A DNA stretch of 64,000 bases from Isoetes taiwanensis (taxonomy: Eukaryota; Streptophyta; Lycopodiopsida; Isoetales; Isoetaceae). The DNA lies in contig JAJEKV010000006.1 of assembly GCA_021234155.1 (NCBI GenBank), forward strand, positions 6,111,727-6,175,726, written 5' to 3'. The translations under genes were made by a program, and so were the position numbers. Every line of letters begins with the position of its first letter. Position 1 is the first letter of the stretch. Positions 1 to 10,889 of this stretch are shown here, in pieces. Below the pieces are notes generated by a model. It saw only the letters and a list, made by a program, of their open reading frames with translations. It made no database searches and was not told the origin of the DNA.

Positions 1-1
1 C

Positions 2-1345
2 ACCCATTGTAATGCCATTTCCACACTCACCAGCGAGTTTGGGAAGCAAATAGAACAGACCTTGGCCACAGATCCCGAATTCTGTAATATTTGGGAAAGT
101 TTGGGTAAGGAAGCCCGTACCGATAGAGAACGTGAAGCATTCCGTTCATATAAGAAGGAGGGCAATTTATTATATTACAAAGATAAGTTGTGTGTTCCAG
201 CGACTTCAGGGGTGCGAAAGTTGATTCTCCATGATACACACAACAGCCCTATAGCAGGACATGCGGGTTTTATGAAAACTTACTTTAAGATCCGCTCCAG
301 CTATTTTTGGCCTTCCATGAAGAAGGATATTGCTAGGTACATCAAACAGTGTCAGGTTTGTCAGCAAACCAAGGCTGAGCAATTAAGAGTTCCCGGGGAG
401 TTGCAACCTTTGGATGTGCCCAACGCCAAGTGGGAAGTCATAACCATGGATTTCATTGTGGGGCTTCCACGTACTCTCCGTGGGTATGATGCCTTAATGG
501 TCGTGGTCGACAAATTATCAAAGATGGCTCACTTCCTGCCATGTCGCACCACGGACACCGCCTTCGACACCGCCTTGCTCTTTGCAAAGGAAATTTTCAG
601 GTTGCACGGGATGCCGAGAGTAATTGTATCCGACAGGGATCCTAAGTTTGTCAGTGCATTCTGGAAGGATTTCTTCGCCACCATCCAGACCAAGCTTGCC
701 ATGAGTACAGCCTACCATCCTCAGACAGATGGTCAAACAGAACGTGTCAATCGTATTATCGAAGATATGCTAAGAAGCTATGTATGGAGTAAACAGTCAC
801 AATGGGCGGATTATATTTACTTGGTAGAATTCGCCTACAACAGTACAAAGCAGGAGTCTTCTAGAATGTCTCCCTTCATGATAAATTATGGCTATCAATG
901 TCTTACTCCAGACACGTGGTATAATCCTGTTTCTAAAGTGGAGGTCTCTCAACAACTCCTTTTAGAAATGCAGGCCTTGGTGGAAGAAGTTCGGGGTTAC
1001 TTATTGGCCGCACGCAGTCGTCAGAAGAGTCTAGCGGATAAGCACCGAACCCCACGAATCTTCCAGGTGGGCGAATCAGTTTGGCTTAAGATCAAAGTAA
1101 AACAAGCCAAGCTTAAAATTGGTAACTGTAAGAAGTTGGCACCCAGATGGGCTGGGCCGTTCAGGATTACTGAACGCGTGGGAGAACAGGCATATCGCTT
1201 GGACTTGCCACCCCGCTTGAAGATCCACAAGGTCTTTCACGTGAGTCTTCGAAGCAACACACCCCGATCGGAGGAGGTTTTGGATACCCCTACCCTCCTA
1301 GAAATGTCAAGAGCGGCTGGAAATAGTGCCCCAAGCTCTTCTTGA
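2..1345 (+). CDS. Ty3/gypsy polyprotein, integrase part (5'-truncated by window edge)
   Basis: The reading frame is already open at base 2, so this is the C-terminal part of a Pol polyprotein. It has the integrase zinc-binding HHCC region ([14 protein letters not shown], then CQVCQQ near 340-365), and the catalytic core with the three acidic residues in MDFIVGLP, SDRDPKF and DGQTERVNR. After these comes the conserved C-terminal region ending in HKVFHVSL. Integrase inserts the element's cDNA into chromosomes. It aligns end to end with residues 904-1340 of the gypsy-B polyprotein. The frame runs off at 1345, just before the chromodomain, which continues in another frame from about 1326, so this copy is probably dead. 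Confidence 0.93.
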   Translation, partial: THCNAISTLTSEFGKQIEQTLATDPEFCNIWESLGKEARTDREREAFRSYKKEGNLLYYKDKLCVPATSGVRKLILHDTHNSPIAGHAGFMKTYFKIRSSYFWPSMKKDIARYIKQCQVCQQTKAEQLRVPGELQPLDVPNAKWEVITMDFIVGLPRTLRGYDALMVVVDKLSKMAHFLPCRTTDTAFDTALLFAKEIFRLHGMPRVIVSDRDPKFVSAFWKDFFATIQTKLAMSTAYHPQTDGQTERVNRIIEDMLRSYVWSKQSQWADYIYLVEFAYNSTKQESSRMSPFMINYGYQCLTPDTWYNPVSKVEVSQQLLLEMQALVEEVRGYLLAARSRQKSLADKHRTPRIFQVGESVWLKIKVKQAKLKIGNCKKLAPRWAGPFRITERVGEQAYRLDLPPRLKIHKVFHVSLRSNTPRSEEVLDTPTLLEMSRAAGNSAPSSS

Positions 1346-1670
1346 TCGAGCTTACAAACAGACCAGAAGGACTCAAATGTTGCAATACTTGGTCAAGTGG
1401 AAGCACTTACCAGTTGAAGATGCTACCTGGGTGATGAAGATAGACCTTGAGAAGCACTATCCGGACTTCATGCGGGAATCTCAAGGCCGCACCATCAACG
1501 ATGCTATCAACCCCGCTCCCGGCGGTAAGCTTGAAGGCTTGATTGACCGCGAATCATGTTCTAGAGGGGTAGACGCATCGTATATGATAATAATAACCGA
1601 TGATGAGATCACCTTCGTGTTCTCTAGGACGTGGTGTATTGTTGATATTGACATGACCGCGAATTGCTAG
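1326..1670 (+). pseudogene. Chromodomain end of gypsy-A integrase, frameshifted
   Basis: Downstream of the integrase frame break, this frame encodes a chromodomain with the signature [16 protein letters not shown] near 1387-1435. It is nearly identical to the C-terminus of the gypsy-B polyprotein. Chromodomains on Ty3/gypsy integrases guide integration to particular chromatin, often methylated H3. There is no real start codon; it belongs to the polyprotein above and is separated by a small indel near 1305-1325. Homology fades after about 1510, so the rest of the open frame is probably non-coding. Confidence 0.85.
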
Positions 1671-2155
1671 AAAGGCATCTAGTAATAGACTGCGTTCATT
1701 CCGGCTATACGGGGAACTCCACCATTCCTTATGCCACAATGAATTGCAAGCCGTACACATGATAGATTCCCTTCTAGATATTTTTTCTTTTATTTGTAGG
1801 GGGTGGTCCCTTCAACCACAACTTAATCATATTATTAACCTACGGGAATATGGTTGTGTGCAGGCCAATGAACAAGTCATCACCTGCCTTGTATAGAGGG
1901 TTGCTGATGACCCAACTTTTTCCCGTATTGGTTCTGTCTACATGTATGAATTTTGTTGTCAGAATGTTTTAAATTGGACTTCGGTCCTAAACTCTCTTGA
2001 TGATAAGTTTTGATATTTTCAACCCGATGTATTATTTTTGCTGAAATACTATAATTTCAAAATATTGAGGTTATATTTTAATTTTATTTTATAATTCAGT
2101 GCTTCACTTATGTCCTCAATTAGCTAACCTCAATGCTGAGGACAGCATTAATTTT
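1671..2155 (+). other. Non-coding 3' region of gypsy-A
   Basis: AT-rich sequence between the end of pol and the polypurine tract. No ORF of note. It corresponds in position to 31077-31897 of gypsy-B. Confidence 0.6.
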
Positions 2156-2167
2156 AAGGAGGGAGAA
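2156..2167 (+). promoter_or_regulatory. Polypurine tract of gypsy-A
   Basis: AAGGAGGGAGAA directly precedes the LTR start TGTGACG at 2168. This is the expected primer site for plus-strand DNA synthesis. The equivalent tract in gypsy-B is AAGGGGGGAGAA. Confidence 0.85.
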
Positions 2168-3590
2168 TGTGACGTTCGAGGTAGTTATACCACGGTCACG
2201 TCATGTATTTGTAATGGGAAATACGGTCTCACGTCATGTATTTGCAATGGGAATTTAATTGCAACCCTGGGAGTTACCTTAAAAGGATTAAATTAGCTAT
2301 GCTAATTTAACACATTAATAATAATAACCTATAACCTAGGAAATTAGACTAATTACCATTTGGGAGGCACACAGCCCAATCGATTGGGCAGCATGGGGAT
2401 TGCCAAGTTTGGATGCCAACTTGACCCCTATCCCTGGGATTGACTCCTGAAGATCGACCAAGGAAGGCCAGGAGCTGGGCGCCATCATACACTTGCAGAA
2501 GATCACCATAACGATCGTCCCCTGTGAAGTAACAATTTGAATTCTCAACTCCCGAGGAAGATGGAGGCCCCATGGAAACGAGTCCGGCCGTAATTCAGGT
2601 AGGTGGCTATGTGAATTCTAGTTAGCACTTGGTTGTGTCCGTCTCTCTCTGTTCTCTTTGTGAATCAATCATAGAAACTAACCCTTGATTGTACAAACAA
2701 GTTCTCTTTATATTCAATTCTGGTTCTTACTCTGAAAGGATGGATTGTTAGTTCTTTGTTTAATCTGACTTTGAAACGGGGGGATTACGGGGGGTAGAGG
2801 CCTCTGAACCGTGTATTGTAGTATGCTCCTAGATAGCGCCCTGTACAGTCCCATTATATGCGGCCTGTGCACAAGAACCCACCGGGTCCTAGATGCTATG
2901 GTCTGGCTTAGCACCGGACAAAGGAACACGGTGGTGACATGAGGGGTGGGGACTTGCATGAGCATACAAGGCTCCCCGAGACTCCCTCTGATGGGCTAGG
3001 CGATGGCCGGTCACGTTGAGGGCCGGGTATGGGTCTGACACTCCCTGGGTGTAGAGGTGTGATCCGTATGGAGCACCATGCACTTTGAGTAGATTTAGGG
3101 TGAGTAAGTCGGGTACGGATGCGGGGGTCGCTGATGCGGCACGTATTCTCTAGCTCACCCATGGAACCACTGTGATTCTGGAAGGGGACGCCTCCCCGAC
3201 CTGCCTCATCGGACCAGGCGTCATGAACCTGGAGTAGGCTCAGAGGGTGATGCCCTGAGTTTGCGTCTCCGGAAGGCTATAGCAAAGCCATAGCATGAAT
3301 CGACCCATCTGCAAAGTGTGCACAGGAGGGGCGGATGGAGTGGACAACCCTAGCCAATGTTCTATGCCAGCCAACGCCATGCCAAGACTCGGTCTGCTGA
3401 TCCCTTGAGGCCCAGCCGTCAGTCGATCCTCACGGGAGTCTGAGCCGGGGTAGAACCTGGGTTCTGGGTGTTTTCGTAGGATTAGATGCATATTCTACGC
3501 CGTTGGTATATTAGATGGATGCGCCACCCTTCGTGGTGGTTATTTATGTATATTCATGCTGTGTGCTAACCCTTGTATTCATGCTTTCGC
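2168..3590 (+). repeat. gypsy-A 3' LTR, left part
   Basis: It begins TGTGACGTTC after the polypurine tract. It is interrupted at 3590 by the copia element and resumes at about 9325-9330. ORFs here on either strand resemble nothing and are taken as chance frames. Confidence 0.85.
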
Positions 3591-4268
3591 TGTTAAATTC
3601 TTAGTCTACTAGACGTTTTACCTTCTCACAACTATTGTAGATACTGACAATCAGTGCAATCATTAAAATTCCAGTCAATACAATATATGGAACATAAGCC
3701 TACACTTCATATGCATAGGAAATTTGACAAGCAAATTTAATCTAACAAGGGAGCCACAATTTGGTCATTCATCCCTTGTTAAATGCTAAGTGTAGGTTTA
3801 AAACAATTTCAACTATGAACCAAAATCATAGTCATTAAGAACTTAAGCTACTGTAGCATCGAAATAATGCAAAAACACAATAGCAGATGTCTTGACGGCA
3901 ATTTAACTGGTCTTCACAATAGGAATTAATCATGCCCAGTGCCGCACTGCTTCACAATTCGTTTTCAACCTTTATACATAGTTCTTCGTCGGTTTCGGCA
4001 GGATAGACATTCTATCTTCAGATTTTTTTTTCACAACGAAATATCCCATATACGTAACTGTTCAAACTGGCCTTAGAGATGATATATCCCACATGCATTA
4101 CCAAGCCAAAAAGACTTTGAACCATTAACTTTAAGATTTCGGCCATTTTCACATTTCCTAAACCTTTGAACTTAAATCAATGATAACCCTAACTGCATTA
4201 CCATTCAATTTCTACCTGCATGTCTTGACTCAACTGCACACAAGATTTACATGAACAAATATCTAACA
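3591..4268 (-). repeat. copia 3' LTR (left copy)
   Basis: 678 bp, TGTTAAATTC to ATATCTAACA on the + strand. Nearly identical to 8645-9324. Confidence 0.95.
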
Positions 4269-4608
4269 TTCCCCCTTCATGTAATCTTCCTTGCCATTAT
4301 ATTGTACAGTTTCTCTCAAGGTCTGAAATCTTCCAAGTGGTAAAGCTTTTGTTAGAAGATCTGCCATTTGATTAACTGTATCAACATAAGTAAGATGAAT
4401 CAGATTCTTTTCAACCATATCTCGTATAAAGTGAAGTTCCATCTCTATATGCTTACACCTTTCATGCAAAACTGGATTTTTTGACATGGCTATGCAGCTT
4501 GTGTTATCACAGAAAATGATTGTAGGATCGGGTTTGTTCTATACCCATTCGATCGACAATCTCTTTTCCCATACTACTTCCTTTGTCAATAGAGATGCAA
4601 AGATTATA
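4263..4608 (-). pseudogene. copia RNase H C-terminal part, frameshifted
   Basis: The frame at 4263-4487 encodes the end of the copia RNase H domain, with the typical tail pattern IEMELHFIRDMVE and MADLLTKALP. It is separated by a frame break from the SSAEA motif that ends the reverse transcriptase/RNase H frame at about 4609. RNase H removes the RNA strand during reverse transcription. Confidence 0.85.
4269..4279 (-). promoter_or_regulatory. copia polypurine tract
   Basis: On the minus strand GAAGGGGGAA directly precedes the 3' LTR start TGTTAGA, as expected for the plus-strand primer. Confidence 0.8.
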
Positions 4609-5776
4609 TTACGCCTCTGCACTAGAAAGAGCTATGCTTCCTTGCTTCTTGCATTTCCAAGCTACAGGGGCACCTCCTAATAGCACAACATATCCTGAAG
4701 TTGACTTCCTTTGGTCTAAATCTCCAGCCCAATCAGAATCACAATAAGCTTTTAATTGCAACTCATTTGAATTATACATAATGCCAATATTCAAAGTACC
4801 TTTGAGATATCTGAGTATTCTCTTAGCAGCTGTCCAATGATCTACACCTGGGTTATTGTTGTATCTGCTTAAGATGTTTACCCCAAAAGCAATGTCTGGT
4901 CTCGTGCAATTTGCCACATAAGCTAAACATCCAATTAGTGACCTATATGGAGTATTTTCCATTTGTTTCTTCTCTCTTGCTGTTTTTGGACACATATGGG
5001 CTGAGATCTTATGCCCTGGAACCAAAGGTGTTAGTGCTATATTGCAATCAATCATGTTAAACTTCTTTAACATATTCATAATATGAGTTGGTTGGCTTAG
5101 AGTCAGCAACTTATTTTTTCTGTCTCTACAAACTTCAATACCAAGAAATCTCCTGAGCTCACCCAAATCTGTCATTTGGAACCGTTTGTTGAGCAATTGT
5201 TTACAATGAGCCAAAGTGTCTTTATCATTTGCAACCATGATATTATCATCAACATATAGAGCTATTATACACCAATTTTTCCCATCTCTATACCTGTACA
5301 AATTGCCATCATATTTCAGTTTCTCAAATTCTTGCTCTAAAAGGTAATTGTCCATGCATTTGTACCATTCTCGTGGTGCTTGTCTCAAACCATAGACTGC
5401 TCTATTTAACTTCCAGATTTTTCCTTTTTCTTCTTCAAAACCTGGTGCAGGCTTTAAATATATCTCTTCTTCCAGCTTTGCATTAAGAAATGCAAGATTT
5501 TACATCCATATGATGAATTTCCATGTCACATGAGTTGGCAATGGCTAGTAATATTCTCAAACTATTAATTTTGACCAGAGGAGAGAACGTCTCATCAAAA
5601 TCTATCCCTTTCTTCTGTGTGAATCCTTGTGCAACAAGCCTTGCCTTGTATTTCTTTGTCATACTATCAATGCACGGTTTAATTTCGAAAATCCATCTCA
5701 CGCCAACAACATTTTTGTCTCTTTGGTTTATCAACTTCGATATATGTATACATTCTTTTGAAAGATTGCATTTCAT
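4609..5776 (-). pseudogene. copia reverse transcriptase and RNase H, frameshifted
   Basis: Two frames together encode the copia reverse transcriptase. 5483-5776 holds the N-terminal part (VVGVRWIFEIK, YKARLVAQGF). About 4609-5500 holds the rest, including LRQAPREWYK, the catalytic YVDD near 5255, the palm and connection regions, and the RNase H start with CDSDWAGD and the SSAEA motif. A one-base-type shift near 5490-5500 separates them at the usual DVK...AFLNA site. Without repair or recoding no complete enzyme can be made. Confidence 0.92.
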
Positions 5777-5779
5777 CCT

Positions 5780-6598
5780 TCATGGCTTTTCTCCAATTTT
5801 CTGAATCCTTACTCTTATGACCTCTTCAAAATTATTTGGCATGTTATCTGTTTCTAACACAAGAATATCAAAAACAGAATGAATTTCACCTTCTTTATCA
5901 TGATGTCTTCTACTTCTACCAGCTTCAGTTCTGCCATGTATTTTTAGTTCAACCTTGCCTTCATCAGCCAGTATCTGGGCCTCAGTTCTTCTTGCTTTCC
6001 TTTTTGGTTTTTCTAAGGGTTTAACTTGTATAGGCTCTGCTGGCTTGTCTTCAGGCAATGTTGATACTATTGGAGGTTCAACCAGCTCGGGGCTCTATTT
6101 GCTCCGACGGCCGGATGATCGCGGTACTATTGTGGTTTCAAACTCTGATAAACTTTGAGTGTCTTGTGCCTCAATCTTGTCATTATCTCCATCTTCATTA
6201 TCACTATCAATGACATTGCTTGTATCCTGCATTTCAGTTTCAGTCTGAGCAGCAAGCTCAACCATTTCTTTTACATCAGAATTAGTTTGATCAGTCCTCA
6301 ATATAACATCATCATTTACATTTGGTATTGTTCTATAGAACTTGTTCTCATTAAAAACCACATCTCTACTAATCAGAATTTTCCTATGAGTAGGATCATA
6401 CAATCTGTAAGCCTTTGAATGCATATCATAACCTAACATATAAGCAACATATGCACGGTCATCAAGTTTTTTTCTGATTTCTTCAGGGACGTGAACAAAA
6501 CTTAAGCAACCAAATGATTTTAAATGATCATAAACAGGTAATTTTCCTGACCACAACATTTCAGGAATTGTACCTTTTGTACTCGTAGATGGCAGCAA
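5780..6598 (-). pseudogene. copia integrase C-terminal region and linker, frameshifted
   Basis: 6095-6598 encodes the region after the integrase core, with the copia pattern LKSFGCLSFVHVP and a TRKILISRDVVFNE-like stretch, then an acidic linker. 5780-6058 continues the basic/acidic linker that joins integrase to reverse transcriptase. At least two frame breaks occur in this span. Confidence 0.82.
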
Positions 6599-6608
6599 GT
6601 TTTGAATA

Positions 6609-7554
6609 TTAATCGCAGGTTTTCAATGCTTCACTCCATAAAAAATTTGGAAGACCTGAGTACTTTAGCATGGATCGAATAGCATTTAGCAGAGTTCTAT
6701 TTTTCCTTTCAGCTACTCCATTTTGCTGAGGAGAATACCTGCAAGTCAACTGCCTCTTAATGCCTCGGTTAGCACAAAACCATTTGAATTCTTTTGACAA
6801 GTATTCCCCTCCTCTGTCTGACCTTATACATTTGACTTTCCTTTCAGTTTCTAGTTCAACTTCAGCCACAAATAATTTTAAGGCTTCAAAAGCTTGATCT
6901 TTTGTTTTTAACAGATAGCATCTTGTTTTTCTGCTGAAATCATCTATGAAGGTCATGAAATATCTGTGTCCTTCTATTCCTGTAATATTAATTGGTCCAC
7001 ATAGATCTCTGTGGATCAAATCCAACACCCTTTTTGATCTCTTGCCTTTTGTCTTAAATGCAAGTCTTGATTGCTTGCCAAGCTGGCAGCCTGCACAAAG
7101 CTTTTTTTCTTCATTCATTTTTGCTGTTATGATCTTGTTTTTGATGAGCAGATCAATATTTGATAAGTGAGTGTGACATAATCTATTGTGCCAAGTTGTT
7201 TTTGAGACACATTCAACCAAATTTATGGATAATGCATGATCCTTGTGAAAACCAAATAGATTTCCTACTCTCCTTCCAATAAATTTTAAAATATTGTTGA
7301 GAAATATTTTGCATTCAAGTTTTTCAAAAACAACTTTGTAACCAAGATCTACAAGCTGGCACACTGAAATTAAATTTCTCACAAGTGTTGGCACACACAA
7401 CACTTCTTTAAGTAGCACACTTTTTCCATCCAAATCAAATAATTCTAACATTCCAGAGTCCTTAATTTTCTGTACACCACCATCTCCAAGCTGCACTTGA
7501 CCTTTCTCCTTTTTACATTCTCTTAAGATTTTGACATCATGTACTCTTGATTTT
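6609..7554 (-). pseudogene. copia protease end, GAG-pre-integrase and integrase core
   Basis: The frame 6609-7496 carries the GAG-pre-integrase and zinc-binding region (WHNRLCH, then CAGCQLGK) and the integrase core with acidic residues in IHRDLCGP, SDRGGEY and QNGVAERKNRT. The start of the protease, ending in the catalytic Asp-Ser-Gly-Ala, is in the gag frame and stops at 7555-7557. The body of the protease continues here in another frame, so the protease is broken right after its active-site motif. It ends at 6609, where another frame takes over. Confidence 0.9.
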
Positions 7555-8612
7555 TTACGCTCCTGAATCTATAATGAGAAATTTGTTATTATCTTTGATA
7601 GTGAACTCAGAAATATTTAACACATCTTTTACCTCAATGTCATCCGAGTTCTCTTCAATAGCATCTTCTACAAGATTCAGGCTTGTACCTTCTTTGAAAC
7701 GTCCCCTTCCTCTTTGTGTTCTCCCTCTGCCTCTTCCTCCAACACCCTTTGGACTTGGGCAATTTGCAGCCATATGACCTTTACCATCACAATTAAAGCA
7801 TTTAAATTGCTTACCTCCACTTGGACAATCTTTTTTCAAATGTCCATACTGATTACAAGCATAGCAGGGCCCTAATCTTTCCTTTGCATAGTTGGAACCA
7901 CTTCCTCTTTTCTGTTTCCTTGCAAACAGTACCTCTGGAGATTGATCCTCTTCAAGCATACCTTTTGATTGTTCAAATTCAGTTCGAATCATTCTCAAAG
8001 CATGTTCCTTTGAGGTGGCTATGTTTCTTACTAATGTTGCAAGCTGAGTATTATGAGAAACAGCCCTAGATAGTGCCAATATTTGATATTGATCACTAAG
8101 AATATTTCCAGCTCCTTCAAGATCTGCCACAATTGAATCAAACTTCTCCAAAAAATCTGTTAGTTCATCTTTTTCAAACAATTTAAGCTTCCTTAGTTGT
8201 TTTTCCAAAAGATCTATTTGAGATGAACTTTTTACCTCATCTTGGCTTAAAGGTCTTTGCCACATTTCACGTGGCTTCATTCCCTTAACCTAAGCTTCAA
8301 AGCGGTTCCTACCTTACTAAGAATTATCTCTTTGAGCTTCCATAACTTTAGTATCATCATTTGTGACAACGATGAAGTGAAGTTGCTCCAGAACTCTGTG
8401 GGGCTTGGATCCTCCTCCCGGATTATTAGAACTTGCTCTGGACTTGTACTTGCGAGGCTGGCTGAGCCAGCAGCTTGGCCATCACCTACAAGATGCCACA
8501 AGTGCTCAAATTCTAAAACTGACTTAATGGATTCCTTCCAGACTTGGAATCCAGTGTCCCCCTTAAACACTTCAATTTGGTTCAACAAATTTGCTGCAAA
8601 TCTAGTAGACAT
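7555..8612 (-). pseudogene. copia gag nucleocapsid, frameshifted
   Basis: The N-terminal gag part (8277-8612) starts MSTRFAANLL, as copia Gag proteins commonly do. It runs into the second frame (7555-8280) with an ATGA-type overlap. The second frame carries two CCHC zinc knuckles (CYACNQYGHLKKDC and CFNCDGKGHMAANC), a Gly/Arg-rich stretch and the protease active site DSGA at its end. Gag forms the virus-like particle and binds the RNA. The junction at 8280 reads as a frameshift, not a natural gene boundary. Confidence 0.9.
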
Positions 8613-8630
8613 TTTGACTTAAGCCAACTT

Positions 8631-8643
8631 GGCTCTGATACCA
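8631..8643 (-). promoter_or_regulatory. copia primer binding site (tRNA-iMet)
   Basis: On the minus strand TGGTATCAGAGCC, complementary to the 3' end of initiator tRNA-Met, lies one base inside the right LTR. It fixes the element's orientation. Confidence 0.95.
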
Positions 8644-8644
8644 A

Positions 8645-9324
8645 TGTTAAATTCTTAGTCTACTAGACGTTTTACCTTCTCACAACTATTGTAGATACTG
8701 ACAATCAGTGCAATCATTAAAATTCCAGTCAATACAATATATGGAACATAAGCCTACACTTCATATGCATAGGAAATTTGACAAGCAAATTTAATCTAAC
8801 AAGGGAGCCACAATTTGGTCATTCATCCCTTGTTAAATGCTAAGTGTAGGTTTAAAACAATTTCAACTATGAACCAAAATCATAGTCATTAAGAACTTAA
8901 GCTACTGTAGCATCGAAATAATGCAAAAACACAATAGCAGATGTCTTGACGGCAATTTAACTGGTCTTCACAATAGGAATTAATCATGCCCAGTGCCGCA
9001 CTGCTTCACAATTCGTTTTCAACCTTTATACATAGTTCTTCGTCGGTTTCGGCAGGATAGACATTCTATCTTCAGATTTTTTTTTTTCACAACGAAATAT
9101 CCCACATACGTAACTGTTCAAACTGGCCTTAGAGATGATATATCCCACATGCATTACCAAGCCAAAAAGACTTTGAACCATTAACTTTAAGATTTCGGCC
9201 ATTTTCACATTTCCTAAACCTTTGAACTTAAATCAATGATAACCCTAACTGCATTACCATTCAATTTCTACCTGCATGTCTTGACTCAACTGCACACAAG
9301 ATTTACATGAACAAATATCTAACA
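8645..9324 (-). repeat. copia 5' LTR (right copy)
   Basis: 680 bp, TGTTAAATTC to ATATCTAACA. Differs from the left LTR by a T-run length and one base. Confidence 0.95.
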
Positions 9325-9511
9325 TCCGCGACGTAGGAGTCCCACTGAAGGCGTGGGCCGAATGACCCCTTCGTGTCCTTCTTTCGGGCCTCATTTCATA
9401 GATGGCCTGAAATAGACGGAGGGCCCTGCTCATGGTGAGATGATTGCCATGGGAGGGGAAAGTCCCCGTATGTATACGTCCGAGGGTCGTATATATTCTG
9501 GGAGCGTCACA
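9325..9511 (+). repeat. gypsy-A 3' LTR, right part
   Basis: Resumes after the copia insertion and ends GGGAGCGTCACA at 9511, the same terminus as the gypsy-B LTRs. Confidence 0.8.
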
Positions 9512-10035
9512 AATTTAGCTTTGGGTTGAGTGGCTTTTCCTACAACATCATACAAATAGTTGCACCAACTTAGCAATGTGGTGCAATGTGCATTACATAA
9601 ACTTCAAAAGGATGGTGCAAAGTATTTGGATAAGGTAATTTTATTCTTGCAAATACAGAAGAGGTGACATCCATGAACTGGTATCTAGTAAGTTATCTAA
9701 AATGTGATTCTTACTCTAAGTTGATTATGCAATTGGAGGAAGCAAAGGTTTGCTATTAATATTTCAAAGGGTAGAGTGATATGATTACAAGTTGGCCTTT
9801 ATTTGACAAGACAAGAAGAGATGGTACTGAATCCAAGTATCCAACATTCAAGTGAGGCACCATCCATTTGGGAACATCAAGGACTCCATTAGATAAATTG
9901 CTCCCATGTGCTTTTAAGTGAAGTGTGAATAATGAATAAGGCGTTAAGAAACTTTACCAAAATTGTTCGAAATAGAATATTGTAGTTGTAGTTTCATTTT
10001 TCCTCTTTTCTTTTTTGTTGCATTAGCCTAGAGTC
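9512..10035. other. Intergenic, nothing recognised
   Basis: AT-rich sequence after gypsy-A without ORFs or recognisable repeats. Confidence 0.4.
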
Positions 10036-10760
10036 ATGCCCCTTGGCTATACACCACAACCAAGAACATTGAATACCATGTGGGGAATAGAACAAGCTAA
10101 GCACCCACACATGGGGAACTCATATGGAGAAATACAAAGTATCCTAGGAAATTCTCAAAAGATAAACTCAAACTGCTCTCCCCTCCATCCTCGTGCCAAA
10201 TCGTTTGCAAAGGGGATCATAAAAAAGACTCAAACCGCTCGCCCCTCCATCCTCATGCCAAGCCTTATCTGCAAAGAACAACAAACACATACATTTGGAT
10301 CTAAAAAGATAAACTCAAACCGCTCTTCCTTCCATCCTCATGCCAAGTCGTACTTGCAAAGAGAACAACAAACACCTACATAGGGGAACTTGTACCCACC
10401 ACCAAGTGTGTAACACAACACCATGGCTTGAACCCCAAACCATAGAGCCTTGGGAAATGCCCCTAGGCTACCTGCCACAACCATGAAGGTTGGGTGACAA
10501 ATAACATAAAACATAGCAAAGAATTGCACACATGGGGGGATTAATACGTCCACCATGGAAAAAATGCACAGAGGCTTAAAAATAATCAGATCGCTCTTCC
10601 TTGTATACCGTCATGCTCTTTATCCAATTATAGAATTAGAACTCTTGATCAAGAAGCTTCAAGGCATACCCTTTGGCTTAGCTCCACAACTATGAAGAGG
10701 CCCCATAACCTTAAGCGAACCAAGGAAAGAGATACAATATTGACAAGGGGACTCTTACCG
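10036..10760. repeat. Degenerate tandem repeat region
   Basis: Units around the motif CTCAAACCGCTC...CCATCCTCATGCCAAG recur at about 10165, 10225 and 10315. A longer unit (a GCCCCTTGGCTA-type start, then CACAACCA) recurs near 10038, 10460 and 10665. ORFs in it reflect the repeat and not a protein. Confidence 0.6.
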
Positions 10761-10889
10761 CCACCACTATGCAATGCGACGTCATGCAGAAAATTAAAAA
10801 AAAAAAATGAATGAATTACTTAGATAATTACAATATGATGTGCAAGAGGCAAAATGCATGTCACCGTTTTTTTTAATTGAAATCGTGTA

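Larger units (their letters stand above)
3591..9324 (-). mobile_element. Ty1/copia LTR retrotransposon inside gypsy-A LTR
   Basis: A complete element of 5.7 kb. It has two LTRs (3591-4268 and 8645-9324), a tRNA-Met primer site next to the right LTR and a polypurine tract next to the left LTR, so it reads on the minus strand. Gene order gag, protease, integrase, reverse transcriptase, RNase H defines Ty1/copia. The LTRs appear to differ only by two bases in a T-run and one C/T change, so insertion is recent. The flanking 5-mers ttcgc (3586-3590) and tccgc (9325-9329) look like a target duplication with one C/T change. The coding region is broken at several points. Confidence 0.95.
1..9511 (+). 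mobile_element. Ty3/gypsy chromovirus 'gypsy-A', 3' part, with nested copia
   Basis: The 3' portion of an LTR retrotransposon enters from the left edge. In order it shows RNase H/integrase coding sequence, a chromodomain, a non-coding tail, a polypurine tract (2156-2167) and a 3' LTR that begins TGTGACGTTC at 2168 and ends GGGAGCGTCACA at 9511. A copia element (3591-9324) splits the LTR. Without it the LTR is about 1.6 kb, matching the 1.62- and 1.65-kb LTRs of gypsy-B in this window. The integrase is clearly the same lineage as gypsy-B but visibly diverged. The 5' part, 5' LTR and target duplication lie outside the window. Confidence 0.93.
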
